Shown here: piece after piece, positions 23,788 to 31,425 of the stretch
Position numbering within the stretch: the stretch's first letter is position 1
How the letters are laid out: every line of letters starts with the position of its first letter
Assembly: GCA_045805265.1 (NCBI GenBank)
Contig: JBJMLO010000022.1
Span: forward strand, 43,191 to 107,190
Reading direction: 5' to 3'
Length of the DNA stretch: 64,000 bases
Source of the DNA: JBJMLO01 sp045805265
Lineage (GTDB): Bacteria; Actinomycetota; UBA4738; JACQTL01
Position numbers and translations under genes: made by a program
Notes under the pieces: model-generated
What the model was told of the DNA's origin: nothing
The model's database searches: none
Seen by the model: the letters and a program-made list of their open reading frames with translations, nothing else

Positions 23788-24123
23788 GTGCTTCCCCCTC
23801 TCGCTCTCGCCGCGGCCCGTCGGTCGGATTCCCGCGGCGGAGCCTCGGCGAGATGTTCCGAGGTCGCGTGCTGGCGCCCATCCCCCATGGCGCTGGTTCA
23901 GCCAGACTTATTATGTAGGCTGTCGCTTGAAAGGACCATCCCCCGTTGGGGGCCAAAGGGCTATTTTCGGGAGGACGGAAGTCCCTGAGCCTTCCGGCAG
24001 AGGGGCTCGTCCTCAGCCCTTGTTTCAGGTCCGCCTCCGATGGAACCCCTCCCCCGTGGCCGCCACGTCCTCCCACCGAGGTCTCCCCCCTGGCGACAGC
24101 AATGTCCCGCGACCTACCAAAGT
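23788..24123. other. Long non-coding interval between pilA and minor-pilin cassette 1
   Basis: No supported gene is seen here. On the minus strand the interval holds several small inverted repeats (GGAAG/CTTCC near 23985, CCCCCAACGGGGG near 23945, CAGCC/GGCTG near 23910). An AT-rich stretch TACATAATAAG (around 23910) could be a -10 region for the cassette. I could not match it to a known riboswitch. Confidence 0.5.
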
Positions 24124-24153
24124 TGAAGGGACGGCCCGGAGGCCGCCCCTTCA
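24124..24153 (-). terminator. Terminator after pilA
   Basis: The stem GAAGGG-CGGCC / GGCCG-CCCTTC, about 13 bp with a 4-base loop, lies 24 bp after the pilA stop. In the minus-strand RNA the central pair is G-U, but in the plus-strand RNA it is an A-C mismatch, so the structure favours minus-strand transcripts. Only a short T-stretch follows (CTTTGG). Confidence 0.65.
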
Positions 24154-24176
24154 GGGTAGTGCGACTGTACTTGGTA

Positions 24177-24746
24177 CTACCAGGCGCCGCCTGACGCCCC
24201 GGCGGGTGTCGAGTTGGCCGCCGTGTGCGCAAGCGCAAGCGCATCCGTACCATTACAGGCGGTTGGAAGACCAGCCGCCATCGTGGTGTTGTCCCCGTAG
24301 TGGACCCCAGGGGTTCCTGCCGTCACTGCGCTCTCGTAGTCGACGATCAGGAAGCACTTGTTGGAATCCGCCCACGCGGCCAGGCCGATGACTTGCCCGG
24401 CGAGTGCGCCGTCGACGGTCGCGGCGTTCACTGCGACGCTGACGCTGTTCGGGCCCGCCGACTGACCTCCCGACAGGAACGCCAGGTCGGGCTCGCTTGC
24501 GGTCAGAGCAATCACGGTGTTCGCCGAAGTGTCCCACTTGTCCAGGTCCGTGAACACAGTCTTCGCGGCGGAGAGAGCGTTCCGATCGGAGGACTCAGCC
24601 GCCTTGTTCTGGGCCCGCGTACGGGCACCCAGGAAGGTCGGCAGAGCGATGGCGATGAGGATGCCGATGATCAGCACAACCACCATGAGCTCGATGAGCG
24701 TGAAGCCCTCTTCCTCGTGACGCTTCTCCATGTAAGCCTTGATCAA
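24177..24746 (-). CDS. pilA: Major type IV pilin PilA
   Basis: The protein of about 189 aa is the main pilus subunit. The leader MIKAYMEKRHEEEG is followed by the textbook mature start FTLIELMVVVLIIGILIAIA with Glu5, then LPTFLGARTRAQNKAAESSD and a globular domain with two Cys near the C-terminus (NKCFLIVDYE and LPTACNG), the D-region pair. The TTG at 24746 is preferred because AGGGGAGG lies 8 bases upstream. An ATG at 24731 and a GTG at 24755 are alternatives. It has its own long leader and a terminator, as expected for a highly expressed gene. Confidence 0.93.
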   Translation of the reverse strand: MIKAYMEKRHEEEGFTLIELMVVVLIIGILIAIALPTFLGARTRAQNKAAESSDRNALSAAKTVFTDLDKWDTSANTVIALTASEPDLAFLSGGQSAGPNSVSVAVNAATVDGALAGQVIGLAAWADSNKCFLIVDYESAVTAGTPGVHYGDNTTMAAGLPTACNGTDALALAHTAANSTPAGASGGAW

Positions 24747-24773
24747 TTGATTCACCTCCCCTCGGTGATCAGG

Positions 24774-24796
24774 CCGCGCGCCTCGCAGGCGCGCGG
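24774..24796 (-). promoter_or_regulatory. Stable hairpin just upstream of the pilA ribosome-binding site
   Basis: CCGCGCGCC / GGCGCGCGG form a perfect 9-bp GC stem with a 5-base loop, ending 10 bp before the Shine-Dalgarno sequence (24755-24763). It may stabilise the mRNA or control initiation. The interval 24797-24991 upstream holds the untranslated leader and presumably the promoter, which I could not assign confidently. Confidence 0.5.
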
Positions 24797-24991
24797 TCCC
24801 ATGAAGCATCGGCTAAAACACCCCTCGAGCTAAACAGCAGAAGTGTCTAAAGATCGCCCCACCGTTAGTCCTAAGTCGTTGGTCTGTTGGCTGGCTGCCG
24901 CAGAGGCGATATCCCGCCCCTGGGCGAGGCGAGGAGGGCTGCGCCGGATCTGGCGGGCCAGTCCGCCCGAGTCGCAAGCCCGATCGGGTTG

Positions 24992-26206
24992 TTACTTGAT
25001 CAGGTTGATCACGTTGAACATCGGGAGATACAGCGCGATGACCGCGAGGCCGACCGCTCCACCGATGATAGCGATCATCAGCGGCTCGATGAGCGAGGTC
25101 AGCGAGTCGACCGTGGCCGTGACCTCCTGGTCGTAGAACTGGGCCACCTTCTCGAGCATCGTGTCCACCGAGCCGGTCTCCTCACCCACCGACAGCATCT
25201 GCACGACCATCGGGGGGAAGACCGCATGCTTGCCGAGGGGCCGGGCGATCGACTCGCCTTCCTTGACGCTGGTCTCCACGTCGGCGACCGCCCGGGCGAT
25301 GACCCGGTTGTTCACGGTCTCGGTGACGATGTCGAGCGACTGCAGGATCGGCACCCCCGCACGCAGCAGGATGGACAGCGTGGACGAGAACCGGGACAGC
25401 GCGGTCTTGTGGAACAGTCCGCCGAAGACCGGGACCTTCAGCTTGAACGCGTCGACCATGGCTCGTCCCTGAGGCGTCTTCTTGAAACGGCGGAACGCGA
25501 TGACCGTGGCGATGCCCACAAGGATGACCATCCACCAGTAGTGCCGGAAGGTGTCGGAGACGGCCAGCAGGATCCGTGTCGGGAACGGCAGCACGCCGTT
25601 CAGCTGCGTGTAGATGCTCTTGAACTGCGGCACGATGAACAGCAGCATCGCCGTGAGGATCAGCGACACCATCGCCAGCACGACGATCGGGTAGGTCATC
25701 GCCGACTTCACTCGCTGGCGCAGATCAACCTCGCGCTCGATGTTGTCGGACAGGCTCAAGAGGACCGAGTCGAGCACGCCGCCCGTCTCGCCCGCCCGGA
25801 CCATGGCCACGTAGAGGTTGTTGAACGCCTTGGGATGCTTGCTGAGGGCCTGTGAGAGCGACGAGCCCCGCTCCACGTCCAGCCGGACCTCTCGCACCGC
25901 CGTGGCGAGCGGCCTGCTCTCGGTCTGGGACTCGAGGATGGCGAGTGCCCGCAGGATCGGCAGGCCCGAGTTCACCATCGTGGCGAACTGACGGGAGAAC
26001 ACCGCCAGGTCCTTGAGCCTGACGTGGCCCGGCCGGAAGGAGAACTCCCTCTTGCCCAGGCTCTCCCGCTGCTCCTGAACCGAGATCGGCACGTAGCCCA
26101 TCTCCTGCAGCCGGGTGACGACCAGGCGCTCACTGTCGGCGACCAGGCTCCCGCTGACCAGCTTCCCCTGGCGGTCCCGGACGCGGTACGCGAAGGTGCT
26201 AGCCAC
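24992..26206 (-). CDS. pilC: Type IV pilus inner-membrane platform protein PilC
   Basis: The 404-aa polytopic protein is the rotor or platform on which PilB and PilT act. It has two T2SSF repeats: RLKDLAVFSRQFATMVNSGL, then LPILRALAILESQTESRPL, and again ALSRFSSTLSILLRAGVPIL, then VGEETGSVDTMLEKVAQFYD. Membrane helices are near residues 170-195, 220-240 and 375-400. The GTG at 26206 has AGGAG 7 bases upstream and overlaps the pilT stop by 8 bases. The order pilB-pilT-pilC-pilA is the classic motor cluster. Confidence 0.95.
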   Translation of the reverse strand: MASTFAYRVRDRQGKLVSGSLVADSERLVVTRLQEMGYVPISVQEQRESLGKREFSFRPGHVRLKDLAVFSRQFATMVNSGLPILRALAILESQTESRPLATAVREVRLDVERGSSLSQALSKHPKAFNNLYVAMVRAGETGGVLDSVLLSLSDNIEREVDLRQRVKSAMTYPIVVLAMVSLILTAMLLFIVPQFKSIYTQLNGVLPFPTRILLAVSDTFRHYWWMVILVGIATVIAFRRFKKTPQGRAMVDAFKLKVPVFGGLFHKTALSRFSSTLSILLRAGVPILQSLDIVTETVNNRVIARAVADVETSVKEGESIARPLGKHAVFPPMVVQMLSVGEETGSVDTMLEKVAQFYDQEVTATVDSLTSLIEPLMIAIIGGAVGLAVIALYLPMFNVINLIK

Positions 26207-27359
26207 GCCGCTCTCCTGACGACGACATGGCGCCACCCATCACATAGCCGATGCCCGCCGTGTCGAGCAGGCGCTGCAGCTCTTCGGGGTCGTGGGCGCG
26301 CTCCGCGGCCAGGCGCGGCGTGATCTTGCCGGCCCGGACCAGTTGGGACAGCGAGGCGTCCATCGTCTGCATGCCGAACCGTCCTCCGGCCTGCATGACG
26401 GAGTAGATCTGGTGGACCTTCCCCTCCCGGATGAGGTTCCGGACCGCCGAGGTGGCGATGAGGACTTCGCTCGCGACAACCCGGCCCGTGCCGTCAGTCG
26501 TCTGAAGGAGCTGCTGCGTCACGATGCCCTGCAGGGTCGTTGAGAGCTGCACGCGTACCTGCTGCTGCTGATGCGGCGGGAACACGTCGATGATCCTGTC
26601 GATGGTCTGGGGCGCGTCCTGCGTGTGCAGGGTGGCAAATACGAGGTGGCCGGTCTCGGCCGCGGTGATCGCGGTCTGGATCGTTTCCAGGTCCCGCATC
26701 TCCCCCACCAGGATCACGTCGGGGTCCTGACGGAGGACGTGCTTCAGTGCTTGGGCGAACCCCCGGGTATCGGTCCCCACCTCGCGCTGGTTGACCATCG
26801 CGGTCCGGTGATGGTGCAGGAACTCGATGGGGTCCTCCACGGTCATGATGTGGCACTTGCGCTCGGTGTTCACGATGTCGACGAGCGAGGCGAGCGTCGT
26901 CGACTTGCCGGATCCCGTCGGGCCGGTGATGCAGATGAATCCGCGAGGATATCGAGCCAGCTCGGAGACCGCCTGGGGCAGCCCGAGCGACTCCACGGAG
27001 AGGATCTCGTGAGGGATCAGACGGAACGCCGCGCCGATGGAGTCCCGCTGGAAGTACACGTTCACCCGGAAGCGCCCCCGTCCGGGCAGCGAGTACGACA
27101 TGTCCAGCTCGAGGTCCTGCTCGAGCTGCTCGCGGCGTCGCTGGGGCAGGATCGCGTAGATCATCGCCCGCAGGCCCTGCGGGGTGAGTACGGGATATTG
27201 GTCCAGGCGCTCGAGGTCGCCATGCAGACGGATCACGGGCGGGGACCCCACCGTGAGGTGGAGGTCCGAGGCCCGCCGATCGATCACGATGTCGAGGAGC
27301 TCCGGGATGGGGACGTCGGGCGCGACGTCCTTGCTGATGGGACCGGTCACTGTTGCCAT
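26199..27359 (-). CDS. pilT: Type IV pilus retraction ATPase PilT
   Basis: The 386-aa hexameric ATPase depolymerises the pilus. It has the PilT N-domain (RRASDLHLTVGSPPVIRLHG), Walker A GPTGSGKSTT (about 139-148), Asp box TVEDPIEFLHHH, Walker B RQDPDVILVGEMRD, and the His box (ETGHLVFATLHT). AGGRFGMQTMDASLSQLVRA replaces the typical AIRNLIRE-C-terminal signature region, and VRNLIREGKVHQI is also present just before it. It starts 4 bp after the pilB stop. Confidence 0.95.
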   Translation of the reverse strand: MATVTGPISKDVAPDVPIPELLDIVIDRRASDLHLTVGSPPVIRLHGDLERLDQYPVLTPQGLRAMIYAILPQRRREQLEQDLELDMSYSLPGRGRFRVNVYFQRDSIGAAFRLIPHEILSVESLGLPQAVSELARYPRGFICITGPTGSGKSTTLASLVDIVNTERKCHIMTVEDPIEFLHHHRTAMVNQREVGTDTRGFAQALKHVLRQDPDVILVGEMRDLETIQTAITAAETGHLVFATLHTQDAPQTIDRIIDVFPPHQQQQVRVQLSTTLQGIVTQQLLQTTDGTGRVVASEVLIATSAVRNLIREGKVHQIYSVMQAGGRFGMQTMDASLSQLVRAGKITPRLAAERAHDPEELQRLLDTAGIGYVMGGAMSSSGERRG

Positions 27360-27363
27360 CTGC

Positions 27364-29043
27364 TCAGATCACCACTCTCAGAATCTCCTCGATCGACGTG
27401 ATGCCTGCCGCAGCCTTCTGCAGCCCGTCCACCCGGAGCGAGATCATGCCCTGCTCCATCGCGACCTGGCGGATCCGGTCGCTGGACGCTCGCTCGACGG
27501 TCAGGCGCTCGATCTCCTCGGTCACCGGCATCACCTCGTACAGGCCGGTCCGGCCGAGGAAACCCGTCTTGGAGCACGCCGAGCATCCCACGGGCCGGAA
27601 CAGCGTCTTGACGTCCTGGAACTGATGGGGCTTGAAGCCCGCCTCGGTCAATTCCGACGCCGTGGGAGTGTACGGCTCCCGGCACCGTTCGCAAAGCTTT
27701 CGGGCGAGGCGCTGGGCGACCACGCAGTCCATCGCCGAGGCCGTCAGGTACGGCTCGACCCCCATCTCCGTGAGCCGGGCGACCGCCGACGGGGCGTCGT
27801 TCGTGTGGAGGGTGGACAGCACCAGGTGGCCGGTCAGCGCGGCCTCGACCGCGATCAGGGCGGTCTCGTGGTCCCGGATCTCGCCGATGAGGATGATGTC
27901 GGGGTCGGCCCGCAGGATCGAGCGCAGGGCAGCGGCGAACGTCATCCCGGCCCGGTTGTGCACCTGGGTCTGGTTCACTCCGGGCAGCCGGTACTCCACC
28001 GGGTCCTCGACGGTAATGATGTTGCGGTCCGGCAGGTTGATGATGTTCAGCGTCGCGTACAGCGTGGTCGACTTGCCGGATCCCGTGGGCCCCGTCACCA
28101 GGATGGCGCCGTAGGGCTTGCGGAACGACTGCTCGAAGCGCTTGTAGGCCTCGTCGCTGAACCCGATCTGGTCCAGCCGGAGCAGCACGGATTCCTTGTT
28201 GAGGATCCGGATGACCACCTTCTCGCCGAAGACGGTGGGCAGCGTGGCGATCCGGAGGTCGACGCTGGTCGTCCCCACCTTCATGCTGACCCGGCCGTCC
28301 TGGGGGATTCGCCGCTCGGCGATGTTGATGTCGGCCATCACCTTCAGGCGGCTCACCAGGCCCCCCAGGATGTTCCTGGGCGAGCGCATGACCTCGTGCA
28401 GCACGCCGTCCACCCGGAACCGGATGCGGACGTCGCGCTCGGCCGGCTCGATGTGGACGTCTGAGGCGCGTTCGTTCACGGCCCGGCTGAGCAGCTGGTG
28501 GACCAACTTGACGACCGGCGCGTCCTCGACTGCGGCCTCGGGAACGTCCAGTACCAGCTCGTCCTCCGCCGCCGCCGAGGCTTCGGTGGCCAGGGCCTCG
28601 ACCTCCGCTCCGACCTCCGAGTACTTCCGGATGGCAGCGGTGACGTCCGATGCGGTCGCGACCAGGGGCTCGACCTCCCGGCCGGTGATGGTGCGGATGT
28701 CGTCGAGCGCGTAGACGTTCGCCGGATCCGACATCGCGACCAGCAGCCGGCCGTCGCGCTCCCCGATGGGCAGGGCCCGGTACCGGTGGGCCACGCTCTC
28801 CGGGATCAGGGCCGTGGCCAGGGGGTCGACGGGGAAGGCGCCGAGGTCGACGAACTCGAGGCCGATCTGGTGGGCGAGGGCCCGGACCAGGTCGTTCTCC
28901 TTGATGAGGTGCAGGTCGATCAGGATGCGCCCCAGCGACTTCGGGACGCGCTCCTGGACCTGGAGCGCCTCGCGGAGCTGCTCGTCATTGATCAGACCCT
29001 GTTCCATCAGGATCTGGCCGAGCTGCTTGGTCTTCTTCCTCAC
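27364..29043 (-). CDS. pilB: Type IV pilus extension ATPase PilB, with MshEN domain
   Basis: The 559-aa ATPase drives pilus extension. Residues 1-150 are an MshEN (GspE N-terminal) domain with two tandem motifs, LGQILMEQGLINDEQLREAL and LGRILIDLHLIKENDLVRAL, the type that binds cyclic di-GMP in other proteins. The motor core has Walker A GPTGSGKSTT, ITVEDPVEYRLPG, Walker B RADPDIILIGEIRD and HTNDAPSAVARLTEMGVEP. A zinc site of two CxxC pairs (CERC, CSAC) lies near 465-515. The start is GTG at 29043. It is first in pilB-pilT-pilC, downstream of a Roadblock-like gene. Confidence 0.94.
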   Translation of the reverse strand: MRKKTKQLGQILMEQGLINDEQLREALQVQERVPKSLGRILIDLHLIKENDLVRALAHQIGLEFVDLGAFPVDPLATALIPESVAHRYRALPIGERDGRLLVAMSDPANVYALDDIRTITGREVEPLVATASDVTAAIRKYSEVGAEVEALATEASAAAEDELVLDVPEAAVEDAPVVKLVHQLLSRAVNERASDVHIEPAERDVRIRFRVDGVLHEVMRSPRNILGGLVSRLKVMADINIAERRIPQDGRVSMKVGTTSVDLRIATLPTVFGEKVVIRILNKESVLLRLDQIGFSDEAYKRFEQSFRKPYGAILVTGPTGSGKSTTLYATLNIINLPDRNIITVEDPVEYRLPGVNQTQVHNRAGMTFAAALRSILRADPDIILIGEIRDHETALIAVEAALTGHLVLSTLHTNDAPSAVARLTEMGVEPYLTASAMDCVVAQRLARKLCERCREPYTPTASELTEAGFKPHQFQDVKTLFRPVGCSACSKTGFLGRTGLYEVMPVTEEIERLTVERASSDRIRQVAMEQGMISLRVDGLQKAAAGITSIEEILRVVI

Positions 29044-29070
29044 GATTGCGTCCCCAGAGGACAGGTGTGA

Positions 29071-30246
29071 CTAGTCTGAATCTTCGGCGGACGCCGGAGC
29101 GTCCTGTAGGAGCTGTGCGAACTCCCGGGCCAGGGCCACCCGGTCGATCTCCTCCGGGTTCTCGGCGCCCTCGTGCAGGGCGTGTGAGTCCCCGGAACCG
29201 TCGCCGGCCCCCGGGAAGTCCCCGGCATCGCGATCGAACCCAATCCTTGCCCCCTCGTGCTCGCCGAACGTCGGGAACCCTTCCGGGACGATCCCGGGCG
29301 GCTCTCCGATGACGAGGCCGGTCTGCACCTCCGCCTCGAACGGCCCCGCGTGATCGGACGCAGAGGCGACATCGCCCCCTTCGTCCGCATCGGGAGGGTC
29401 ATTATCCTCGCCCGAGACACTTTCGGCCAGGGTTTTCGCCAATTCGTCCGTGGCGTCCTTTCCCGGAGTCGCGAACCAGGATGGCGCTTCGACCGGGTCG
29501 CGAGGGCTCTGGACCGGAGGCTCTGTCGGCGGCTCGAAGCGGGCCTCGGAGGCCGGCTCACGTGGCTCCTCGACGGGGGCTTCGCGGGAGGGCTCAGGGA
29601 ATCGCTCGAAGGGTGTGGTCGACTCGCGTGGCGCCTCGACGGGGGCTTCGCGGGGTGGCTCGGGGAGTGGTTCGAAGGGTGTGTTCGGCTCGCGCGGCGC
29701 CTCGAAAGGTTCCTCCCGGGTCGGCTCGTTGGGCGGCTCGAACGGTGTGATTGGCTCGGAGAAGCCGGGGCTGGGCAGGGGCGGAGCCTCTCGGATGGGC
29801 GGCGCGGCCGTGACCGAAGCTCGGAGCTCCTCGGCGGGGACGTTGGACGTCGCCCGCAGGCCGCGGCCGATCCGGGCCACCTTCGGGCTGAGGTCGACGT
29901 GCAGCGGCTCGCTGACCGCAAAGCGGGTAATCCGGGCGTCGCCGGCCACCTCGAGGGCCTGTTCCAGATAGTCGATCAGGATCCCCGGCCGCGTCCCGGC
30001 TCCGGCCACGGCGAACGCGGCGTAGGACCCATGGGTCACGTAGGCCCAGACCTCGTCGGGGAACTGGACGAACCCGCGCTCGGGGTCCCCGAGCTGGGCG
30101 AACCGAAGCAGTCCGGGGGTGATGTCACCTTCGCCGTTGGGCGGGAACGAACCGAGGACCAGGCCGTCGCGGGACAGGATGACGCAGCCCAGCACCTCGG
30201 CCCGTGCCGCCACCCGGGAGGCCAGCGCGGTGAAGTCGGGATCCAT
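29071..30246 (-). CDS. Roadblock/LC7-like protein with long Glu/Pro-rich tail
   Basis: This protein of about 391 aa sits 27 bp upstream of pilB. Residues 1 to about 115 (MDPDFTALASRVAARAEVLG, then CVILSRDGLVLGSF and WAYVTHGSYAAFAV) look like a Roadblock/LC7 domain, a fold that regulates small GTPases such as MglA in gliding bacteria. The rest is low-complexity: about 130-230 repeats PREAPVEAPRE and TPFEPLPEPP-type blocks, followed by an acidic region and a short C-terminal helix (VALAREFAQLLQD). No GTPase gene is in the window. The start could be 30267. A regulatory role on PilB is inference. Confidence 0.6.
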   Translation of the reverse strand: MDPDFTALASRVAARAEVLGCVILSRDGLVLGSFPPNGEGDITPGLLRFAQLGDPERGFVQFPDEVWAYVTHGSYAAFAVAGAGTRPGILIDYLEQALEVAGDARITRFAVSEPLHVDLSPKVARIGRGLRATSNVPAEELRASVTAAPPIREAPPLPSPGFSEPITPFEPPNEPTREEPFEAPREPNTPFEPLPEPPREAPVEAPRESTTPFERFPEPSREAPVEEPREPASEARFEPPTEPPVQSPRDPVEAPSWFATPGKDATDELAKTLAESVSGEDNDPPDADEGGDVASASDHAGPFEAEVQTGLVIGEPPGIVPEGFPTFGEHEGARIGFDRDAGDFPGAGDGSGDSHALHEGAENPEEIDRVALAREFAQLLQDAPASAEDSD

Positions 30247-30488
30247 GTACCGATTGAGCATCGGCACGCACGCGAGCCCGACTTGAGAGAAACAGGCGAC
30301 TTGGACCGTTTCTCGGTTTCGACGTGCAGTCGCCCGAATCGGACAGGCGAGGCGAGTCCCCTATCCTGTGTTCGGCGTGATGACCTGCTCGAGGCGCGCG
30401 AGGGGCGTGATGACGGGTCAAGCTCAAGTTCCACTCCCCGGAATCACCGGCTCATACATGTGTCATACTACAGGACAGATCGAGTGAC

Positions 30489-30506
30489 AATCACAAGCCT
30501 GTGATT
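30489..30506 (+). promoter_or_regulatory. Inverted repeat upstream of the Xre/RES pair
   Basis: AATCACA (30489-30495) and TGTGATT (30500-30506) flank AGCC, a perfect 7-bp dyad 18 bp before the antitoxin start. It is a likely autoregulatory operator. The AT-rich TCATACATGTGTCATAC just upstream (about 30450-30470) may hold the -10. Confidence 0.5.
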
Positions 30507-30523
30507 CTGGAGGGGAGGCTGAG

Positions 30524-30862
30524 TTGGCAGTCGAGCTGGTGGGGCGGTTGGAGGCGGCCATCGAGAAGACCGACCTGGATCAAAAGCAGGTCGCGCGGGT
30601 GGTGGGTGCTAGTCCTCGGTCCGTCGCTCGCTGGCTCCGGGAAGAGACTGAGCCGCGCTCGGATGCCCGGGAGCGCTTGCTCGAATTCTTGGCCGTCCTC
30701 GAGATGCTGTCGCGAGTTCTCCGGCCGAAGCCGGCGCATGACTGGCTCTTCACGCCCAATCCCCTCCTAGACCATCACAAGCCCGCTGACCTGCTTCAGG
30801 AGGGGAAGTATCGTGAGGTGCTCGGGGCGGTCGATGCCATGGGCGAAGGCGTCTTCGTGTAG
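30524..30862 (+). CDS. Xre/MbcA/ParS-type antitoxin
   Basis: The 112-aa protein has an N-terminal helix-turn-helix (LDQKQVARVVGASPRSVARW) and a C-terminal toxin-binding domain with LLDHHKPADLLQEGKYREVL, the signature of COG5642 antitoxins paired with RES toxins. The TTG start at 30524 has GGAGGGGAGG upstream. The toxin gene begins 5 bp after its stop. It presumably represses its own promoter through the dyad at 30489-30506. Confidence 0.88.
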   Translation: MAVELVGRLEAAIEKTDLDQKQVARVVGASPRSVARWLREETEPRSDARERLLEFLAVLEMLSRVLRPKPAHDWLFTPNPLLDHHKPADLLQEGKYREVLGAVDAMGEGVFV

Positions 30863-30867
30863 GCGGC

Positions 30868-31416
30868 ATGCCGCCACCAGATCCGGAGCTCATTCAGGCG
30901 GTCGACGCCAGCCCGAGGTCGCGCTTCTCGGGAGAGGCCTACCGGCACGTCGCACCTTCGTACCCAGCGCTCGGCGGCCAGGGCGCTCGGATTCAGGGTG
31001 GCCGTTGGAATCCGCCCGAGAGCTTCCCGGTGCTGTATCTGGCCATCCAACGGGAGTGCGTGGTTGCCGAGTTCTTTCGGTTCGCGGAGCGCTCAGGCCG
31101 TCCGCCCGAAGAGCTTCTGCCACGGACCTTGCATCACTATCGCGTCGAGCTTGGCGAGGTGCTGGATCTGAGGGGGTCAGCCGCGCTCGGGGCCGTCGGG
31201 TTGACAGCCGGGGACGTGCAGTCGGACGACCCCGGCCGCTGTCAGCGAGTCGGCGAGGCCGCTCACTATGTGGGTTTCGAGGCGGTGCTCGCGCCCTCGG
31301 CCACTCTCGTCGGTCATGTACTCGCCGTCTTCACGGACCGCTTGCACGCGGGCTCCACGACTGAGCCGCTCGACCACGAGCGCTGGGACACGCTTCCTCC
31401 TCGCCCGCGACCATGA
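30868..31416 (+). CDS. RES-domain toxin (NAD-consuming type)
   Basis: The 182-aa protein carries the RES triad: Arg46 in GGRWNPP, Glu68 in ECVVAEFFR, and Ser144 in LAPSATL. It also has AYRHVAP near the N-terminus and VLYLA after the Arg. Characterised family members degrade NAD+ (MbcT, by phosphorolysis) or modify PRPP synthetase by ADP-ribosylation. It is paired with the Xre-type antitoxin. It is inserted on the plus strand between the pilB/Roadblock and aroE regions, so it is probably a transferred module. Confidence 0.88.
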   Translation: MPPPDPELIQAVDASPRSRFSGEAYRHVAPSYPALGGQGARIQGGRWNPPESFPVLYLAIQRECVVAEFFRFAERSGRPPEELLPRTLHHYRVELGEVLDLRGSAALGAVGLTAGDVQSDDPGRCQRVGEAAHYVGFEAVLAPSATLVGHVLAVFTDRLHAGSTTEPLDHERWDTLPPRPRP

Positions 31417-31425
31417 CGAACGGCG

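Noticed and set aside
24800..24830. FliA-type promoter (TTTAG ... GCCGAT) upstream of pilA
   Set aside because: The -10 half matches only partly and the spacing is wrong for the -35 half; there is no flagellar context in the window.
24747..24991. Cyclic di-GMP riboswitch upstream of pilA
   Set aside because: The expected class I or class II conserved cores are not visible; only generic hairpins are seen.
29481..29750. Repeats in the Glu/Pro-rich region considered as a CRISPR-like array
   Set aside because: The repeats are degenerate, in frame and protein-coding (PREAP/TPFEP blocks), with no regular spacers or cas genes anywhere in the window.
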